A stretch of DNA of 64,000 nucleotides from Gigaspora rosea (taxonomy: Eukaryota > Glomeromycota > Glomeromycetes > Diversisporales > Gigasporaceae), in NCBI GenBank assembly GCA_003550325.1, contig QKWP01000221.1:321887-385886 (forward strand), given 5' to 3'. A program made the position numbers and the translations under genes. Positions within the stretch are counted from its first letter, which is position 1, and every line of letters begins with the position of its first letter. Below, in pieces: positions 57,777 through 64,000 of this stretch. The notes below the pieces were generated by a model. The model worked only from the letters and a program-made list of their open reading frames with translations, ran no database searches and was not told where the DNA came from.

Positions 57777-58174
57777 CTATTTATTCTTTCTGAGAAAAAG
57801 GTTCTTATGAAATTTTTCTTTAAGGCTGTTACAAATTTTGATATTAGTATGTTTTTTAAATTCTATTTTTCTAAATTATGAAATAGATTAAGGCATATGA
57901 ATGAAATGATTGAATCTAAGTATTTGGAATCTGCTAAAGGCAATAATATTAGTCGCATTTGAAATCTGCTAAAAATACTTGATCGTATTTGAAATCTGCA
58001 AGAGATATAATTCTTGTGGACAAAATAATCTTGAATTGTGTTTGAATTCAGCTGAGAGTAGAGATTTGGCTAAACAAAATAATGATGGATTGTGGTTTGC
58101 TCAACAACTCTACCAGGCTCCATATTATCTTCAGAATTCGTATTCTTTTTATAACCAAAATTTTATATATAAAA
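57777..58174. other. Flank with a 74-codon ORF
   Basis: A plus-strand ORF from 57979 (with LAKQNNDGLWFAQQLYQAPY) has protein-like composition. AATCTGCTAAA words repeat before it. No family is recognised; it may be a fragment. Confidence 0.3.
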
Positions 58175-59027
58175 GAAGCGCAGTAAATCACATAATTTCC
58201 TAGGGGGGGTCTGCCATCTATCACATCCTATATATATATATATAGTCTAAATAGCCAATGATATTGAAGTGTTCGTAAATATATTTTTTTAAAAAATTTT
58301 ATTTTTTCATTGAACGTAAAAATAAAAAGTCAATTAATAAAAACTTCTTCAAAACTTATAAAAATTTTGTGGTAAGTGTATTTTGATCTGCTGAATAAGA
58401 ATAAGGTTACTTAATCAATTTTTTTCGATTTTCTTAGTAAAATTTAGACTTTACTATGTAGCAACGTTTGTCGATTGTGGGGCGAATATATTTTTTTAAA
58501 AAACCTTAATTTTTTTGTCAACCGTAAAAATTAAAAGTCAGTTAATAAAAAGTTCTCCAATACTTATGAAAATTTTGTATTAAGTGTATTTTGATCTGCT
58601 GAATAAGGTTAATTAATCGATTTTTTCGATTCACTTAGTAAAATTTAGACCTTACTATGTAGCAACGTTTGTCAATTGTGTGGCGAATATATTTTTTTAA
58701 AAAATTTTAATTTTTCTTTTGAACGTAAAAATCAAAAGTCAATTAATAAAAAATTATAAAAAATTCTCCAATGCTTATGAAAATTTTGTGGTAAGTGTAT
58801 TTTGATCTGCTAAATAAGGTTACTTAATTAAATTTTTTCGATTTGCTTAGTAAAATTTAGACTTTACTATGTAGCGACTTTTACTGATTATGGGGTAACT
58901 TATTTTTAGATCAAAGACGTTTTTGAATTTTTTTTTAAATATTATAAAATTTGATTGGTCAATAGTCCTATCACTAGGAGGGGGTCAGAACCTATGTAAA
59001 CCCTAATCACGTAATTTACTGCACTTC
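58175..59027. mobile_element. TIR element with three internal repeats
   Basis: 24-bp inverted ends, GAAGCGCAGTAAATCACATA and the complement of GAAGTGCAGTAAATTACGTG, enclose three tandem units of about 205-210 bp (near 58275, 58485 and 58690). Each has TTTTGATCTGCTGAATAAGG and TTACTATGTAGCAACG. The ends resemble those of the MITE at 16806. Confidence 0.7.
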
Positions 59028-59087
59028 CCTAAGATAGATAAGAATATTATAGCACACTACCAATTATGGCACACTGCCAATATCTTA

Positions 59088-60130
59088 TGATCTACTGATT
59101 GGAATCATGTAATTTTAGTACCAATCGATTCATCTCAGTGAGATGAATTGATTAGTACCAAAATCATCAAATTCTGATCAGTGTATCACAAAATATTACA
59201 ATTAAAGTAATATTTAAAGTCATTATAGGAATTATAGCAATAGAAATATTGCAGTATACAGCAACATTTTGTGAAGCATCAATCAGAATTGTGTAATTTT
59301 GGTACTATTCGATTCGCCTTATTAAGACAAATCGAATGGTACCAAAATCATATGATTTTGACTGATACTTCTTGATATATCATAATTTAATCAAAATAAG
59401 CTGCACAAGACAAATTTTAAAATTAATAACATAAAATCATGAAGAACTTCTGTTAGACTAGTCTGATTTTTATAATTTTACTACCAAAATGACCACCTTG
59501 AAGAGGTAATTTTAACAAGCCCAAAATCGCTAAAATCTGATCATGGGATCACAGTATCCTTAAGGTTTTATTATTGTTTTGATAATATAGATTAGTTTAA
59601 CTAATCTAATTTTCATCAAAAACAATATAAAAACGTAGCAATCTCGTGATTCCGTAATTGGATTTTAGTGATTCTGGGCTTGTTGGAATTGTCTCTTCAA
59701 GGCGGTCATTTTGGTAGTAAAATTATAAAAATCAGACTGGTCTATCAGAAGTTATTCATGATTTCATGTTAATTTTAAAATTTGTCTTGCGTAGCTTATT
59801 TTGGTTAAATTATAATATATCGAGAAGTATTGATCAAATCACATAATTTTGGTAGTATTCGATTCATCTCAATGAGACAAATTGAATAGTAACAAAATTA
59901 TTCGATTCTGATCAATAGATCTTAATAGATTATGAAAAATAGTATGTGCACCATAATTGGTATATGCGTTATAATTTATCTTTTTTTAATTTGTATATTG
60001 TAATTAACAATACCTTATGTTCTAGTAATTAGAATTGAACAATTTTGGTACCATTCAATTTGTCTTGATGAAACAAATCGAATAATACCAAAATCATTCG
60101 ATTCTAATTGATATATCATGTATTATTAGC
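59088..60130. repeat. Cluster of nested palindromes
   Basis: At least four short hairpins of the form GGTACCATTCGATTTGTCT / AGACAAATCGAATGGTACC lie near 59120, 59315, 59865 and 60050. A larger palindrome about 59275-59935, centred near 59605, contains two of them in its arms plus the 59430-59770 foldback. Arms are 80-90% complementary by eye. Confidence 0.8.
59430..59770. mobile_element. Foldback element related to 14495-14840
   Basis: It has the same layout (CTACCAAAATG...GAGG...AACAAGC, AAATCTGATCA...GGATC) with inverted arms meeting at TTAGTTTAACTAA. It is diverged from the 14.5-kb element. Confidence 0.75.
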
Positions 60131-60369
60131 TAAAATATTTAACTGTACCATAATACCCTACTACTTAGGTAAATTATCTATTGATAATAACTTTACTCAA
60201 TTCATTCAACTAAAATTCTTATTTGCATTCAGGATTTATATTTTTTTAATGATCACTATGTTACTTCACCAATAAATGAGATACTGACGAGCAGTTTTGT
60301 TAAAGCTTCATATAATTATCAAATATTACAAAACCAACTAGATCCTCAACAAATGTAGGTATTATTGTA

Positions 60370-62190
60370 TTGAGCTTTCAATCAAAAATTTGTATTATTT
60401 CACTTTTTGGGTATAGCATTGAATCTAGTTTGTACCACTCTATGTTTCTGGCTAGTATAGAAGAAGAATTACAGTTAATGAATGAAAAGCATAATGAAAT
60501 TGACCACCAAGATGAAATTTTTAATACTAACTCCTCAGATAAAAAAAACGACAAATTATATATAAAACAAAGTTTCATGATATGGAAAGAAGCTGAAGAG
60601 CATCTTAATAATTATGGGAAAAAGGATTTAGTATTCAGAGAAAACAAAGTAACACTTTTCTTGAAAATGGTAAAAAGATTAAATTAAGGGTAAATTGGGA
60701 ATGTAGTTGTTCGGATAAATATTGACCAAAAAAGTTTTAGATCCTATTAATCATCAAAACAGATAATCTAAAGTTACTGGCTGTGAGTAGAAGGTAAATG
60801 GAAGTATGTCTAAAAAAATAGCAACTATTATCTTTACTACTGTTATGAACAAATATAATTATTTAATGATACCTTTAGCTACAACTACAACTACAATCAC
60901 AAAATATTACAAACTTAATAACGATATGATTCAATTTATTGAATTTTGTATAAAAAGTGGAATATTAGATGCACAACCTATTGGTCAGCTGTTGAAAAGC
61001 AAGTTTCAAGAAATAAAAATTCATCAAAAACCTTTATAATGCTATCCAAACTGCAAAAAATTATTTAAATAAAAGAATTGCATTTGATGCATCTGATCTT
61101 ATGCATTATTTATATTCTAAATGTACTGAAGATTTATGATAGTTCATAGAAAGTAGATTTGATAGACCTAAGTGCAAGTTAAATGAATTAATTTGGTTGT
61201 TGCCTGACTAACAATATTTGTGAACTAGATATTATGATATTATTTTTCTTGATTCTACTTCACGCACTAATAAATATAATATGGTTGCATACTTTTTTAT
61301 TATTATTAATAACTGTAATAAATCACGACTTGTTATGTTTGCTCTACTTGAAGATGAAACTAGGGATAGTTTTATTTGGACATTAAAAATGGTTAATAAG
61401 TGTATGGGTGATTTAATACTGCAAGTAATATATACAGATTCTGATTTTGCAATAGCTAGTACAATATGTTTTGAATATCCAAGTTTGGTCCATTGTTTAT
61501 GCTTATTTTATATTGATCTTAATTTAAAAAAGAATCTTTGAAATAAACTTAATCCAAATGAATTTTAGGAGTTTTGAAAGGACTTTTTTAAATGTAGAAA
61601 TAGCATGACTAAAGAGTTATTCAAAAATCATTAGGAAGCTTTAAAATTAAAATTTACTTTAGCAAGTGGTTATATAAAATGACAATTGGATCCATTTAGA
61701 ATGAAATAGGCTATATGTTATATCAATAACCAATTTACTGCAGATACAAATAATACACAGCATGTAGAAGGTCTAAATCGTAAAATTCATTGCTGTGTAG
61801 GATCTAATTTGTCGCTTTTAGAATTAGTTAAAAAAATTCAGGATGTACTTGACAAAGAATTGAATTATATGAAAATAGAAGAATATAAGAGTGAAATTCC
61901 TATAGTCAGACTTGTAACAGTACCAAAAACATATTTTAATTCTATTGAAACAATTGTTACACAATATCTTATGCTAACAATGGTTTTTAAAATTTGTGAA
62001 CAAATGTGAGTGTTTTTTTTATGATTGTGTTAAAATTAATCATATTGATTTGGAGTTTATATTGCAAGTAAAGCTTTGAATTATGCATAGTCACATAAAT
62101 ATTTTTATCATACTAATGAATTTAAATTTATAGGAACAGGATAATATAGATTATGATGAAGGAATGCATAAAGATAATTATTAGCTTATG
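60370..62190 (+). pseudogene. FAR1/MULE-type transposase (degraded DNA transposon)
   Basis: In order, the plus strand shows an N-terminal FAR1-like part (FRENKVTLFLKM) and a middle part with CIKSGILDAQPIGQLL. The DDE region has FLDSTSRTNKYNMVAYF (first Asp), VIYTDSDFAIAS (second Asp), LVHCLCLFYIDLNLKK (the C..H pattern of Mutator-like transposases) and HVEGLNRKIH (likely catalytic Glu). The reading frame is split by several stops and at least two frame changes between 60690 and 62010, so the copy is inactive. Such proteins cut and paste Mutator-like transposons; plant FAR1 regulators derive from this family. No terminal inverted repeats were found. Confidence 0.75.
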
Positions 62191-63497
62191 AAAGTTCATT
62201 TGGCTAATATTGCAGAAAAGTCAGGGATAAGCAAATAATTGAAATTTGAAAATTAAAGTTTCTTCTGGGTTAGTAACTAGGAACAATAGGGTTTCTTCTT
62301 GTATATCTCCTGGTTCTAAATTTGGGTGTACCTCTTTTGGGTTATTTATGTCTGGTAAATTAATTTCTAATTGTTCTGTGTCTTCCAAAGTGTTCAGTAA
62401 ATTATTTGAGTCTGGCTCAAGAAAAGAAGTAATTAAATTAGTAAGGTCAATAGTCTTAGTGGTATCATTATTATCACATAACCATACGCATTGTAGTATA
62501 ATCCACAAAGTACTATTTTGAGCAGTGACATTTTGTTTTCATGTCTGAAAAAGGTATTGAAGCACTAATAAAGTTTGAGGTTGCAATGTAGGAGTGGTGA
62601 TTTTGGGAAAACTTCCATAAAGGGGTAGTTGTATAAGTATATTTTAAGGTTTTACGAATTAAATTGTATGTTTCATCACCTAGTAGATCAAATTTCTTCT
62701 AGAAATTTTCAGAAGAATCAATCACAACTACTGGTTCCTATTTTTGTGCCTCATCATATTTAGCAAGATGATCACTATTATAATATTTTTGTAAAATTTT
62801 TCCTTCTATTGTCTGTAATTTATAAGCACCATTGTCTAATTTCTCATGGATAAGGAAAGGTCCAAATTTTTTGTTTTCAAATTTGGCTGAGCGAGAGGCT
62901 TCTAATTCCTTTCTTTGTATTCACACTTTATCACCAATTTCAAATGTTTCTATTTGAGTATTAGCATCAAAGTGAACCTTTTGTTTTTGCTATGACTGTT
63001 CAGTATTTTGTCTAGCCTGGTACTGATAGATTAGTAATTTTTCTATTAAGTCATAAGCTCGTTGAAGGATACTTTCTTGTAAGTCTATTTCATTATCTAC
63101 TTCTGTAGGTTCTACCAGAAAAAGTGCTTTGATTGGTAAAATAGCATCTTTTCTATATAAAAGTTGAAAGAGAATATATCCTATAGTAGCATGTCTTTTT
63201 GTCTGGTATACTATAAGAACAGCAGGTATATATAAATCCCAATCATCATCTCCTTTCACTTTTGCAAGTGATTTACATAATGTTCTATTATATCTTTATA
63301 CCATACTATTTGTCTGGGGTGGTAAAGAAAAAAGAATTTGTGTTTGATAAGAAACTTTTTACTGAGAATTCTAATTGTTTCGCTAATAAAATTGCAACCT
63401 TGGTCTAATAAGATAATTTTTGAAGTTTCATGTCTACAGATTTATTTATCTCTTCAAAGATAAACTAAACAAGTGTATTAGCACTAGCATCTAGAAC

Positions 63498-63505
63498 AGC
63501 ATAAG
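63498..63505. repeat. Left 8-bp target-site duplication
   Basis: AGCATAAG pairs with AGCACAAG at 63693-63700 (7 of 8). Confidence 0.7.
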
Positions 63506-63692
63506 AGGACCCCAAAGAACTCCAATACAACTCAGATCTAAGTTTTATAACTTTAGCAGTATTTTAGCAAATAGATGTATAAAATAGAGCAAAATTTGAA
63601 ACTTTACTATATAAAAATGCAATGTTTAATGAATTTCTATACAAAATTTTTTTTTTAGAATCATCTGAGTTGTATGAATTCTTCGAGGTCCT
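63506..63692. mobile_element. hAT-like MITE inside element C
   Basis: Inverted ends AGGACCCCAAAGAACTCC and the complement of AGGACCTCGAAGAATTC, continuing through ACAACTCAGAT. 187 bp, non-coding, with a probable 8-bp target duplication. It inserted after element C. Confidence 0.8.
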
Positions 63693-64000
63693 AGCACAAG
63701 CTTCTGGCCATTGTGTTAGGTATTCGGTAGCAACAATAATATATTGATTATTTTGTTTAGTTAGGCAAAGGGTTTACAAAATTAATTCCATATGTTCGAA
63801 AGCTTTTCCAATTTGTATAGGGTGTAAAGGTTCTTTTCTACGACCTTTTTGTCTTTATTGGCATTCTTCACAAGTTTTTATATATTCTTGAATGTCTCGA
63901 TACATTTGATCCCAATAGTAACATTCTGATATTTTATAATACATAGTATCTATTTCCGAGTGTCTAGCAGTGGGTGCTTATGTATTATATATAATACTAG

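Larger units (their letters stand above)
62221..64000 (-). mobile_element. Ty3/Gypsy fossil, element C (runs off the right edge)
   Basis: A minus-strand integrase region is recognisable by a zinc-binding YWDQMYRDIQEY-like part near 63900-63950, AWPEACAR-like words and TKRHATIGYILFQLLYRK. A C-terminal part (FGPFLIHEKL near 62850) and a post-integrase acidic stretch (62221-62508) follow. It is broken in several places and more decayed than element B. The remainder lies beyond the window. Confidence 0.75.

Overview
This is a eukaryotic, very AT-rich window. Intergenic DNA is mostly A/T with many poly-A and poly-T runs. Genes have short, AT-rich GT..AG introns, and most of the sequence is repeats. 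The two intact genes belong to a MACPF-like (pore-forming fold) family with a YGHFYARRLILGG-type motif. I associate this expanded family with arbuscular mycorrhizal fungi (Glomeromycotina: Rhizophagus or Gigaspora type). The FAR1/MULE transposase fossil and the Ty3/Gypsy load fit the same origin. The assignment is an inference from memory of these families, not a search.

Layout. 1-10.6 kb: a roughly 180-bp satellite, then two diverged tandem copies (about 4 kb apart) of a 6-exon minus-strand gene of unknown function. Both copies are decaying, each sits downstream of a GA/CT-rich tract, and the spacers carry a recurring noncoding repeat. 10.6-12.4 kb: a foldback MITE and a repeat block whose inverted partner lies at 54.5-55.9 kb. 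The left copy carries a 186-bp poly-A retroposon, and the right copy preserves the empty site. 12.9-20.8 kb: a 1.29-kb, GC-richer, non-coding poly-A retroposon with a 15-bp target-site duplication, plus several MITEs. About 3.77 kb of this is repeated almost exactly after a single N, so it may be an assembly overlap. 20.8-24.2 kb: tandem repeats and three foldback or MITE elements.

24.6-32.2 kb is the genic core. A 4-exon minus-strand gene (786 codons) and a 3-exon plus-strand gene (735 codons) are divergent paralogues. Both have all introns in phase and canonical splice sites. The plus-strand gene ends in an HTH-like tail. 33.4-36 kb: a composite inverted-repeat element with nested foldbacks and a minisatellite of palindromic units, next to a C-terminal remnant of the same MACPF-like family.

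36.6-52 kb: a Ty3/Gypsy fossil (element A, minus strand) interrupted by a second, full-structure but broken Ty3/Gypsy copy (element B, 40815-50035) with two similar LTRs. Both carry an extra small ORF downstream of integrase. 52-64 kb: an AT satellite, MITEs, an older fossil of the B family with an LTR, a TIR element with three internal repeats, a cluster of nested palindromes, a broken FAR1/MULE transposase and a third Gypsy fossil (element C) that runs off the right edge and contains a hAT-like MITE.

I found no complete tRNA gene, rRNA, CRISPR array or bacterial-type operon. The only intact host genes I can support are the two MACPF-like genes. The best leads are that divergent pair, the non-coding retroposon, the telomere-like tracts inside several unrelated foldback families, and the palindromic minisatellite.
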